Assembly: GCA_036583965.1 (NCBI GenBank) | Contig: JAZBQD010000014.1 | Span: 44,759,490-44,823,489 of the forward strand | From: Prunella strophiata | Lineage: Eukaryota; Chordata; Aves; Passeriformes; Prunellidae | DNA: 64,000 bases | Reading direction: 5' to 3' | Shown: positions 49,526 to 61,500 of the stretch, piece by piece | Position numbering within the stretch: position 1 is the first letter of the stretch | Layout: each line of letters starts with the position of its first letter | Made by a program: the position numbers and the translations under genes | Notes under the pieces: generated by a model | What the model saw: only the letters and a program-made list of their open reading frames with translations | The model's database searches: none | What the model was told of the DNA's origin: nothing

Positions 49526-52329
49526 ATTGCCCTTAATGCCAAACACTTTACCTGACTAATTAAAATTTTAATAGGTGGTATGGCATGAATTTCAATAAAT
49601 ATAATACCTGTAAAAATGAAGGATTTTGAAAAAATATTGGAAATTCTTGATGTGACAAAAAATCCCTGTTGTGGAAAGAACAGGAGGAATAGCATACATT
49701 TGCTCTAAAATAAATCACAATGTACAGTTTCCCCCATTCTGGTAGTAAAGAATTTTTTATGCTGCTACTTATTCCTACTTGCTTTCTTTTCATAGAGGAG
49801 ATTAATTTTGGATAATTTTTTGTTTTTAAAGTAGCTTCATCAAAGTTGTTTTAATTTTGTTTCTGTTTAGGATAGTTCAGTTCTTATATCTATGGGTAGC
49901 ACAAAGCAACCACAACGTCAGATGGGATCTTCAGTAAATCTATGAATGAGGTAAACAAGATTGTCACTGTAGGAAAGAAAATGTTTCTAATGTTCTACAT
50001 TTTATAAATCCTCTTGCTCAGTAGGTTGTGAACTTGCCATAATTTTATATGCTTAAGATGTATTTATGAGAGTCAAAGAGCTGGAATTTTTGTTAAGTAC
50101 AGGAGTTATAGAAACCACCACAGATTAGACAAAGCAAATGTACACTTTTGTTTATTTGTGTGGCTTGAGAATTAAAAGATGGATTATCATTCAGAAGACT
50201 GGAAGAAGGTAAGGATACCACGACAATTCATTAATAAAATAATCCTATTTACAAATCAGCAAATACTAAAGGAAATGTTCCATTTGCCTCTCTAGAACAT
50301 CAGTTTTAGAAATTGAAGGCAAATTAAAACCCTAGATATAACAAACTATCCACAGGAAAGAAAACAACATAGAAACCATGGAGTATCTTTTCAGTTCTGG
50401 AATTCAAATATAAACAGATTACAAATAAAGAAAAGAATCACAAAACAGTTTAGAAAGTTTGAGATTAACTGGATTTATGATAAATCAGTAAAGCAGGACA
50501 AACTCTAAGATAAATGTAACAAAATACTCTAAAAGGCACCAAGACAGACAAGTTGCTGGCTGAAAACCTTGAGAGAAAATCGGTATTTTATCAATCCCAC
50601 TAGCCAGGAATAGAAAATGACAAAAGAGAGCTAGTTCAGAAGAAATATGAGCGTTTCAGACCATTTTATAGAGCATTACATACTGCAGATAATACACTTA
50701 TTCAACAGGATCATGAGAGAACAAGAAATTTCCTTTTCTTAGAAGGGAAACAAAGGTTTCTGTGCCTACAGAGACTGAAAGAACTGCTGATTACAGGGCC
50801 CCATTACAGGGGCAAGCATTGTTGCAGAGGTCCTTAACTAAGAGTTGGTGGATTAGGGAGTCTATTACATGAGATCATCCGAGGTAATCAAGATTTGTTT
50901 TAGGCTAACACAGCAGAATGTTCATATCCTGACACTCCTAAGACATGCTTGTGGTCTAACAGCCCTTGATGTAGCCAGTGCAGAAACCAGAGTGAGAGCT
51001 AATCAGAAATAATCAGAAGCCTCTGGTAGAAGGTGAGCTTTTGCACTCCTAGGTCTTTACAAGGTGCTTTCATTTTTGGCAAGATGGAAGGGTGCTTTCC
51101 CATGTTTCCAAGTAGGTTAGGGAGAGAGTCCAGGGAGGGATGTTCCTTGTTGCTGCCAGTGCTGGCCTTGGCAGGGCACCTCAGACCACCTAGAAGCCCT
51201 CAAAACAAAGGAACATCAGTCAGAGCAGACACAGAACATTTGACATCTCTGTTGAGCTGATTTTTGTACACCCTCCTTCTGAAAGATAACTATATTCCAA
51301 ATGCGTAGGCTTTGCACTGCCTTGGGAAATAGAGAGCTAAATGTCAATTGGGAATCCTGGTGTCTGAAAGGAACCTGTTGTTCTGTAACACATGTTATTA
51401 GCTTAGGTGGGTAAAAGTGAAATAAATTTTTGAAAAAGTACATTAATCCTTTGGAACATTGTGGGTTTTAAAGCAATTTTTATACTTGTCTAGTGTAAAA
51501 ATCCAAAAGTTCCTAAATTAGGCAGTACAGAGAGTTTTAAGCAGAGAAAGGCTACAGTTAAAGTGTATACACTCCTAAAAATTTAATTTGCTACATCCTT
51601 GTTCACATACATTTTTATCCCAGACAAGCACTACTGAGGATTTGACATGGTGCTCACCTGAAAGCAGGGTACAAGTACTGATATATGAATATATCAGTAC
51701 TACATAGGCCTTCCAAGGTAGGCAGTCTTGCAACTTAACACACAGTGGTGTATCACCATGTAATTTGGGATGAAAGATGGTATAAAACAGCACTGAAAGC
51801 TTATTCAGAGATGTGGATTAAAATGAGAAAAAAAAAAAAGTGTATGGAAATGGTTTACATAATTGACTTCTGAAAAAGACATAAATTCACACCAACAAAT
51901 CCCTTTCCTAAGGGTATTTTAAGATTCCTAGATAAATATGAAAAACTGTAATTCTCTCCTTATTTACCACTATAGTTGAAAACAAGGAATTTGTCCTTAA
52001 ACACCCTCCAGTATTTATTTCTCATTGACTAGCTGAGCTAGCCACCCAGCTCAATCAATACTTTGGATAGGAAAAGTACTTGCTACCTTACCAAGAAAAT
52101 TGTACTAATCTTAGTATTTTATGCACCATTTGAGAAAAACTAAAGCAAACAGGGAATCAATTCAGGTGATCAAGTGAAGGGATATGTAGTACCATGGGCT
52201 GTGATCTTTTTAATATTCCAATTATATCTTTGAGGGAAAAAATATTTATTTATTTTAATACCCTCCTATATTTTGGCCCTTGTTACTGTGCACTGCTAGC
52301 TGGGAAGGTGCTGCTAACACACCCACAGA
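49526..52329. other. Intergenic DNA, no gene recognised
   Basis: No gene supported. A near-perfect 28-bp palindrome lies at 51674-51701 and a GC-richer patch at 51.05-51.2 kb. The sequence between 50.2 and 50.8 kb is purine-rich and may be an old transposon interior, but I cannot assign it. Confidence 0.55.
51674..51701. repeat. Near-perfect 28-bp palindrome
   Basis: AGTACTGATATAT, spacer GA, then its exact reverse complement ATATATCAGTACT. The arms are 13 bp each. It may form a cruciform or bind a dimeric factor, but there is no gene context to support a role. Confidence 0.95.
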
Positions 52330-52660
52330 TGTTTTGGCTGCAGCTGAGCAGAGCTGGTGCAGCACCAGCACTGTGTGCCCAGCTTTCCATGCCCTCCACT
52401 GCCTCCCCCATGGGCTGGGGAGTAGCATGTAGAGATCCTGGGAGGGGACACAACCAGGACAGCTGACCCAAACTGACCTAAGGAATATTCCATACCGCAG
52501 GATGTCGGCTCAGATATAGAAGCTAAGAAAAGGTGGAGGAAAGGGGGAGATTCCTAGGAAGTGGCCAGCAGTGAACACTGATGGAAAAGTCAAGAATAAA
52601 GTATTTTTTTTCTCCTTGTTTATGCATATACAAACTTTGATTTGCTTTGGTAAACTGCCA
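52330..52660 (+). mobile_element. Avian endogenous-retrovirus solo LTR, degraded
   Basis: The block follows the order of a common avian ERV LTR: 'ttggctgcagctgagcag', then 'gggctggggag', 'ggacacaaccaggacagctg', 'acccaaactgacctaaggaa', 'tattccatacc', a decayed TATA region ('atatag' near 52513), a G/A-rich 'aggtggaggaaaggggga' stretch, and a 3' part resembling 'tttgctttacctattaaactg'. The usual 3' end is missing and no retroviral gene is next to it, so it reads as an old truncated solo LTR with no coding capacity. The family assignment is from memory of bird genomes. Confidence 0.8.
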
Positions 52661-55600
52661 GGCCAGCCATTCAGAGGATCCCTGGTGTGTGGTGGCACAA
52701 ACATTGAGTGCATAGAATGGCATGAGGGTTCACCTAGCACCTGTATTTCTGAGAGGTGAAATACAGAATTGTGCTACCCTGAGCTTTGCTTTTAATATAT
52801 CATGATTGTTATATTAAACTCTTCTCTGTGGACCCAGCTCTCAGGTCAACCTCTGCCATCTGTGACAGACTTTGATGTGGCAATTTCATTACTTATTGAG
52901 GAAAATGCCAATACACTGTTATGTGTAAACATCCAAATGGAGATCTTCCCTTTCATGTAAGGATAAAATAATGGCAAAGTAAAAATGCTATTGCCCTGAA
53001 GTACCACAGCAGATCAGAAAAGAGGCCATTGAGATGGAGAAAACTAAAACATTTTAAGAAAACATGAGAAAAATAAATTGATGCAAACCAAGTTATGTCA
53101 TTAGGATTTCTCACACTGACTATTGGATTCAAGCAGTAATAGGAAATCGATGAGAACATTTCAGTGGAAAATGCACTTATGGTCAAAGAGTAATTTGCTG
53201 TCAGAGCTGGATTTTAGTAGCTAAATTTCTACTGTTACCAACATTTACAATTTTTACTTCTTAATTTGCATGTATATTTTTACATGCAAAAATTTTGTTC
53301 CTAAAGCTCTCTCCAAAGAGTATCAGTGAGGTATTATTTAGAAATATCATAATTTTGGTGTCTATCTAAATGTTGAAGCTTTCAGCAATGGAGCAAGTGG
53401 TCTGAATTTAGAGGATTAATCACTTATCTCTGCACAAAATAGCTTTGACTGATTCAAAGGTTATCCTCCCATATCAATGTGATTGGCCTCATTAACATGA
53501 TACCATTGATTTCTTGTCATTGCACAGGATGAGAGTTGAAAATCATGTGGAGTTTCAAAACACCTGCTGTATGGGCTCATCAAGCCATGATGATGGTTTG
53601 TTTTTTTTTTTTTTTTGGCTCCTTGGTGCTTTTGTGTTTATAGAAATCAATTTAGTTTCTGACTATAGCCTTTATTTTGTTTTTGCATGAATGCAATTCT
53701 AGTCTTAAAAGCAGAGATTTACAATGACTGTATTCAAAAGCCTTGATGTGCATTCAAAATACTGCTTCAATTAAATTTACCAGTGGGTACATTAATGGGA
53801 ATAACTGATTTGAAGTGACTCTTGCAGAATTACAAGGGAAGGTGTATTTTAAAAAACTAATTTGCTTGTGGAATTAAGGATTGTAGCCTTACTTCAGAAA
53901 ATCTTCAAGGAAAAATTACTAAATTTCATAAAAAACTCCCCAATACCACTAGCATAATCTGTCTTTAAGAAAAAACTTGACACTAGAAATTCCAGAAGTG
54001 TTTTCATGGATTTCAATGCACTGTTGAGCCAGCAGTTAGAGTAGTCTGCTTTTTTTTTTCCTTGAAAAACTTCAGAAGCCTAGGGTTTTTTTTTGAGTAC
54101 TGAAATACTGAGAGTACTGAATGCTTTATGGAAAAATACAGGGACTAAAATATTTTCAGATGTAGTGTCTACAGCTTGGAGAGCTCTGTTATTTAATGAG
54201 CTAGAAAGTTTTGCAATTCTGAATTTTTTTTTTCTTGACAGATCTGGTCTAAAAAAACATTATAGATTTATTTTATGAGGTTTTGTTTTGGTTGTAGGAG
54301 ATGCCATAGTTTTAAATTAGATGACAATTATCTGTTGTTTTTAGAAAAATCTAATAAAACTACATTTAACATATCAGTGATCAATTTTTCTGCAGTAATG
54401 TAATTACCAAAAAAAAAATATTATCATGTATTTAACCAATTTATATAGAAGGAAAAAAAATATTCCCTTAGTGGTTTTCAGTCATGTATTATAAAGAAAA
54501 AATCCCTTTAGTTTGAGATAAAAACCTATTTGTTCTCTTGTGACTAATCAATGCCACAGTAGCTCCCTTACACAGTAGGACAGTGCCCTTTGTAAGCACA
54601 TTATCCCACAAAGGAAAGCTGCCTTCAGTTTTATTCTGTCAGGCAAATCTCTACAAGTCTTCCCATTTTCCTGAAGATAGAAGCAATTCTGCACTTTCAG
54701 TCCTACCTCAAGTAGATTAATCAGGGGAAGAGCATTTGAATGAATCCCTGTGGGAGCTTTTCAATACTCAGGTGTCCCTTTTAGGTAGCTCAAGAGAAGA
54801 AAAGCATCTCCTTCTTTCCTCTGTAAAATGAGTATGCTGATATGAACTTCAGTGATGGACTGTGAGAATTAGTGTAATTAAAGCTTAGAGTTCTTGGATG
54901 TAGGATTTTAGAAAAGCATGAATCATTATTGTCACAGGTATTAAAAATAATTATGAGGAACTATGGCAAATTTCTACCTAGTTTCCATGTAAGTATTTGG
55001 ATGTATCCCATTGATTTTGCTGTGATTCCTTGCAGAGAAAGATGCAGAGAGTAATACTCCAGTACTGAAGAGTGGCAGATTAACATTTTTCTTCCCTTTT
55101 AATTTCTGACATTTTTAATGAAAACGAAAAGTTTTGTTAAAATTATATGGACTTTTTTTGTGTGTGTGGTTTTTTTTTGGTATGGTTGTCTTTCTTTTTT
55201 TTTCCTTCACTTTCAGTTTGAGGCTGTCTCTCCCCAGGATTTTGTGACACATATAAAAAGAAGGTGTCAAAATACATATGTTTAGGTTTGAAGAATCTAC
55301 TACTGTAAATCCTTATGCTCTGAAAGTGCTCCTGAATAATTCTTCTTCAAGCTTGTGGTCCTTGAACAAAGGATTACATACATTAGAGGTGTATTTGCTC
55401 TCATGTGGATTGGAAGGAGGAAATGCCATTAAAGTTAATGGGAGGTAGAAGACCATATGTGAAGAAGAAAACATCCCCAAGGAGGTAATAAAAACGTTCC
55501 ATTTTCTGCCTACATAAAATGTCAGAGCCATCTAGAACTAATCTTACTTATTATGATGAAGAAAAAAAAAGCTTGAAAAACTGCTGGAGAGTAAAAATGC

Positions 55601-58359
55601 AAGATTTCATCTGTATGCTTAAGTGTAACTAGAGAACAAAAATAAAATTTAAATGATTAATCCACATTTGGTAAATATTTGTACAAAACTAAGATCAGAA
55701 AAGCCACAAGCACAATGTCATGGTAAACTAGGCACTATGCAGAGCAGCCATGCTTGAGAAAAAAGGGAGGCAATGCAACTACTCCCATTAATCAAGGGAA
55801 TCCATCTATGTTTCTACTCATTCCCATGGTATCAGCCATTGTGTGCTTCTCATTCTGAACATGCATGTAAGATTGATGTTTATTTGATGAATAGTTCATT
55901 ATAAATGAGCAAACTTTTCAGAGACACACAATGCTTCTGGATTACTCTGTCTGCCACTGACACTTTATTGCAGGGTTGAAAAGCTTTTATATTTGTCATG
56001 TTCCCTTCTTGAGAGATGGATCTGCAGTGGCAACAATATTTTACCTCTAATTCCTTCAGTAAAATAGCTTGGGCATCAGGCCGTCTCAGACAATTAAATA
56101 TCAGTTAATTTGAACCTTACACTCTCCTAGCAAAATCATTTGTGGACCAATGTCATTTAAATTGGTATCTTAGCAAAGACTCAGCAGAAACAAGAATGTA
56201 TACTGAATGCTCTGAAATGGACTTGTGCTGTTTCCCTGATGAGGAAACTGGCATTTTAACTTCTTGGATCTTAAATAAATGTCAGATCTTACAAAATACA
56301 GTTTTTCTCTCTTCAGCTTCAGATAGGACTGTGGACCTTTCCCATCTGTGAAGGAACTGAAGGTGGAAGGGGAGAGGAGATGAAGAGTGCCATATGCACA
56401 TGCTTTCCCAGGAGCTGGGTAGGATTGCCTTTTGAGAAGGGAAAAGAATTTATATCACCTGTCCTTTCTCTACCCAAAGCTTTGAAAAGGAGATAAGGGG
56501 CACTCTGTCACATCCAAACAAAATATTCCATCCCCTCAACAATCTTCAGACTACTAGTTACATGAAGCATTTGCAAACCATATTTCACCACTCAAGAGAT
56601 GGTATCTTGTTTCTTAATTTTTCATCCTATTTGATATTTATTTTTCCCTTGCAGCCACCCTCTGGAACAATTTTACTGAGGATGCATAAAAGATTGTAGG
56701 TCCCAGGAAGAATTCTGCCCAAGAATGCACTCCTGCTTTCCAGACTCCAGGTCACTGAAGATAATTTAATGTGTTTTTTTTTCTGACTTTCTTTTTCTTT
56801 TCTTTCTGAAGTTCACATTAAGCTAAAAGTGCCACTTCTTATTGATGGACACGTATCCTTTGTCAGTCAACATCCCTGGTGTAGGTTGTCATGCTAGTAT
56901 GTTAGTGATACATTTGGTCATCAGCAATTGCCTGTGAGAATGAATTTATTTTAAACTTGTTTGCAAATATATTTGCACCTGCTGTATTCACATAATAATT
57001 TTGAAAAATATTTCAGAAGGTACATTTGAATCTGAGGCCAGCATGAGGTCAAGTGGGTGGTGCCATTCTGTATATCTCCTTGTTCTCTGACTTCCCAAGC
57101 TGACCATATGTACTTACTAGTCAGGAAAAGAAGCCTGGACTGATCTTTCTTGTGCAGTAAGTTCTTATTGCATACCTTTCATTGTTAGGAAATTAGGATT
57201 ACAAAAACCAACCAACATTAACTTTTCTTGCCATAGGTGTCTAGGGGAATCCTGAAACATAGCTAAAGCCTTACTGTACTCTGACAATCTGTTTAATGCA
57301 ACAGCTGACTATTGCAGTATTATAAGTCCAATTCCAGAAGTACATTGTTTATAAAACAGTGATGAGTTACTGTATTAAAGCTTTAACATATGCCAAAGAG
57401 AAATAAGGCAACATTGGAAACATCATATATAATTTTTGTCTCATTAAAGGTTTTGTTCCACCTTCCTACTTTCTGAAAAAAAAAAAAAAAATAAAGAACT
57501 TTCTACTTTGGAATGCAACAATGAGACAGAATTTACATGATTTATGTTCTCCTTTTATGAGAGGGCAGGAAACTATCACAAAACAGCAATATGAAATTTA
57601 CATCAGTGAAACAACCTCTCTTACATTTGAAGGTAAAATCATACAGCAGAGTCAAGCAACAAATAAGAGGAACATATTTTATTGACAGAGCCAAATCATC
57701 ATTCTAATAAAAAATTTCTTATGGTGAATTTCTTATGGTGATGACAGGCTCTTCAGTCTTATAGAAACAAAATAAGTACTAATAAACATGAATTTGAGGA
57801 AACAGTTCCAAGAGAAAAGCCCACTTACCTTCCTAGTTTATCCAAGTTCTTCCAGCACAAGCTCCTGTTTGGTTGTGAGCTATGTGCAGTTGTGTGTCCC
57901 ATAAACTATTTAGTGTCCCAATTAGTGACTTTGTTGGGTTTTTTTTTGTTATTAAAACTAAACTTTGAATGCATTTTTGAGGACCTTAAGTGCTTAAGAG
58001 CTCTGTTTTCTGTTCTTAATTCTAATAAAATGATTTAGTGCATTTCAAAATTTTATTACTCCATTAACAAAACCATTTTGTCTCTTCTATCTCAAAGGCC
58101 AAGCAGTACACACTATCCTACCTTTATTTCTATTATAAAAATGGCAAACCTTTTCAACATCTTTTTTTTGTTGTTGTTGTAAGGAGTGCTAACAATGTAA
58201 GTAACAATGCTTATTTAGTCATCATTTTTTGAATTTATATTATGAAAATGTCTATGGGGGTAGTCTGAGCTCTTTTACCACATAACCACTGTCTTTTGTT
58301 TAACAATCTAATAGCTGTTTGCAAAGATATATCAATTAAGCATCCCAAGGCCCCTTTAA
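52661..58359. other. Intergenic DNA, no gene recognised
   Basis: AT-rich with several homopolymer runs (T at about 53600-53616, A at about 57477-57490) and a perfect 14-bp tandem duplication at 57713-57740. No coding, RNA or named-repeat feature could be supported. Confidence 0.55.
57713..57740. repeat. Tandem 14-bp duplication
   Basis: AATTTCTTATGGTG occurs twice head to tail with no mismatch. It is a recent small duplication in otherwise plain sequence. Confidence 0.9.
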
Positions 58360-58500
58360 GGGAGACATGGTAAGAAGTACTATCCTTATTATACAAATAT
58401 TAAAGAGGTTTCTACTTGTTGAAAGTCACACAGCAATTTAGTTCTAGAAATGGAATTGGAAATTAATTGTCCTTTGTTCTAATGATTCTCTCACTATTAA
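58360..58500 (+). mobile_element. Probable MIR SINE fragment
   Basis: The order of motifs matches the MIR consensus as I know it: 'gtactatccttattataca' (for tactattattatcccatttaca), 'gaaagtcacacagca' (for aaggtcacacagct), 'ttagttctagaaatggaatt' (for tagtaagtggcagagctggg), and a 3' part like 'ttctaatgattctctcacta' (for tctgactccaaa..ctctttccacta). It is divergent, as expected for such an old amniote repeat. The alternative is chance similarity around the 'gtcacacagc' core. Confidence 0.65.
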
Positions 58501-61500
58501 TTTCTTCAAGTATAATGGTGCTAATAAATAACAAACTAAATACACAACAGATAGTGGATACCATGGAACAATCTGATTGTTAGTATCTGTCCTTGGCTGC
58601 TTTTTAGTACAGAGGTTAATTCAAATGGGCTGCTTTGGGTAACAAATACCAATAAGGGTTATGTTCTCTTCTCAGTATGTGTTTGTAAGTCTCAGTAATG
58701 ATAATGGAAGTTATGTGCCTGCAGGAGAATGAAAGAAGAATTTATCTATCATGTCAATGGTCCATGAAGTCAGAAGAAATTATGTAGTCTACTATAAAGG
58801 CACTGAAGGAGTCATTATAGCCTATTAGGTAAAAATTGTGTTTTTTAAAAGTCTCTACATAGAATATGCATGTGGCTAATAAACTATAAAGCTCAGATGG
58901 AGCCTTTGTATTATTATTGAGTTACTGTGCTTCAAGATGGTGATCTTCAGCTGAATATCCAGATGATGTTTTCAGAAGGATGAACGTGTTATGCCACAGT
59001 GCTGATGGCTGTGCAACAGGCTATGCACTGGAGTGTGCTTGTAGCAACCTGCATGGGAACAGGTGACAGGAACCATGCAACAGCTTCTGGGTTCTTTTGG
59101 CAGACCCAATAAGTGTCCTGGCACAAAAAATCACATTCAGGAGGACAATCTTTGAAGAAAGGGTCAACATTTTATTTGGAGTCATGAGCTGCTGCATACC
59201 CAAGGAAAAGGAAATAAGGAGCCTTGAAGTGACTGGACATCCTCTGTCCAAGAGTTGGAACACTCTTCTAGCTGCATATATATCAATCAAAGGGTTTTTT
59301 TCCTTTTTAACAACCTTTAGGATCTCAGCCCTTTAGAATACCTGGAAGCAATCAGGACAAATGGGATGTCACAAGTTATTAAGTTGGCTGAAATTATGCA
59401 GCTGAGTCAAGAGCAGCAGAGTCAAGAATAAAATCCAGGTCTTTCCACATCTTGTCTGTTGCTTCAATCCATACATCCCATTGTTTTCTCAGTTCCTGAA
59501 GATTTTTCCTATCTCATATAATCTCCAAATGAAGACTACTCTTTTCTTTACTGTGCCTTCTTATTTATTCTGTTTGTGCAATAGTGCAGTAACTCCAGAA
59601 ACATTATGGGAAAGAACCTTATCTGTGCTTTTTTTAATATGCTAACTACTGCAAAAAGGAGATGCTTACATCTTCTTTTAAATACATCATTGAGATTCAG
59701 CATAATTGTATCTGGGACAAATTTTATCTCTGGGGGAAGGGGTAAATATCTCTTCAGAAGTTCAAAAACAAACGTCTTTGCAACATGAAAAGAATGTGAT
59801 ATGTGATGTGGAAATAGCTTGTTTCTCAGCAGCTGGTAAAATAGATGAGAATAACAAAAGAACTCTTTTCTATGTATTCTCTATATCTATGGGAAGGAAA
59901 GGACCTGTATAACAGCTTATGTGGCATGGAAATAATTTTTTTAAAGCCAGTTGAAAAACATGTACTAATGGCTGCTGTGGAGGCACAGTCTTTCCAGCAT
60001 CTGAAAGCCCATACTATTCACTATTTAAATAATTTTTAATCAATTATATCTAGCTGCCAGTTTGTTTCTCTTAGCTGGTTGAAACTAAGTGTTTCTGTAA
60101 GCGTATTTGGAAATCCAGAGAAAATACAGAGGCAGTTACATTTACAAAGTGTGAATCTCACACATTTCTTATGCAGTTTGTGTAAGGTCTAATTCTATTG
60201 TGAGAAATTCTTGGTGAAATAAATGAGTAGGGTTAATTTTCACCAAAACACTTGTACCAATGTACTAAATGGTAGTCTAGCACTGCTGTGTGAAGAAAGC
60301 TTTATCAGCACTAAACCAAACCAGTACAAAAGCAGAACAAACCAAGGGTTCACAGCCAAAAGTGTCACTTGGATTTATCTGCTCTGGCAAAAGAGCTAAT
60401 TGATGCAATCCATTTAGAGAGATACTGATTAATTTTGACATGTTTGCTTTTCAATATTTGAAATCTGAAATGTACTCTTGTCTCATTACATTTTGCAGAA
60501 GATTTGACATTAAATTCAGCCAGAAAGGATGAAACCTATAGATAGTGTTTCTGATCTGAGACTGGCAAGGTATTATTTTGTTAATATAATAGATTTCACC
60601 TTCTGAAATCTGCACTTCTTTTTCTCATTTCAGCTGAGATTTAGGCAGTTTAGCTCTGTGAGACTCATCAGATCCATAATGGAACAAATGGAAGCTTGGT
60701 AATGACTTACCTAAACAAGTGTTGTGCCCTCATCATTCCAGGTTAACATATCTATGACAAAGTGACTGCACAACCACCTAGAAATGTGAGGCATTATCTG
60801 AGAAAAATTTTTAGATTCAGACTGACATGAGGAGAGAAAAGATGAAGGGCAGGCAAGAGAGTAGAACTGTATCAGCATGGAGGAAGGAAGAAAGGGTAGG
60901 AGAAAGGTGATAAGGAGACAGAAGGAGATAAATAAGGACATGAAAGAATTAATGAAGCTTGACAGGAAAGAGGATGAAAATAGTTTATCAGGATATAAGG
61001 AGCTTCAGAATTTTAATTCTGTTTTCTGGTTCTTGTGTTTAGGATCTTAAACAGCAATTAAGGCAGTAACTGAAGTTTTAGCTGCTTCTGTAGGGGGATC
61101 CTGGAGTCTTTTTTGTCAAATGCAAAGGTGAAATCCAGAATACTTGCATGTGAGGAAAGTTTGTGGATTAACTTTGAACACAATTTTAAAAATTATTTTT
61201 GAAATAATGCCTTAATACAATAATTTCAAACTTTCTATTGAAGGCTTCTGTTAGAGAAATATTGCTATGCATATATTATTTATATTCACTTAATATTAAC
61301 AGGTCTCCCCAGTTCAGTGTTCATACTGTGGCCACCTGCAAAAATAGGGATTTGCCTGTTTAGCCTGCAACCAGATTTAAAGTGAGTTATCAAGCCTTTA
61401 CAAAAAAATCCCAAACTTTTGTGGGCCCATGACCTGGAAATCTTGAAGAGATGTACTGATTGAGTAGGATACCTGTATGTGGGATGCAGAGAATATATTG

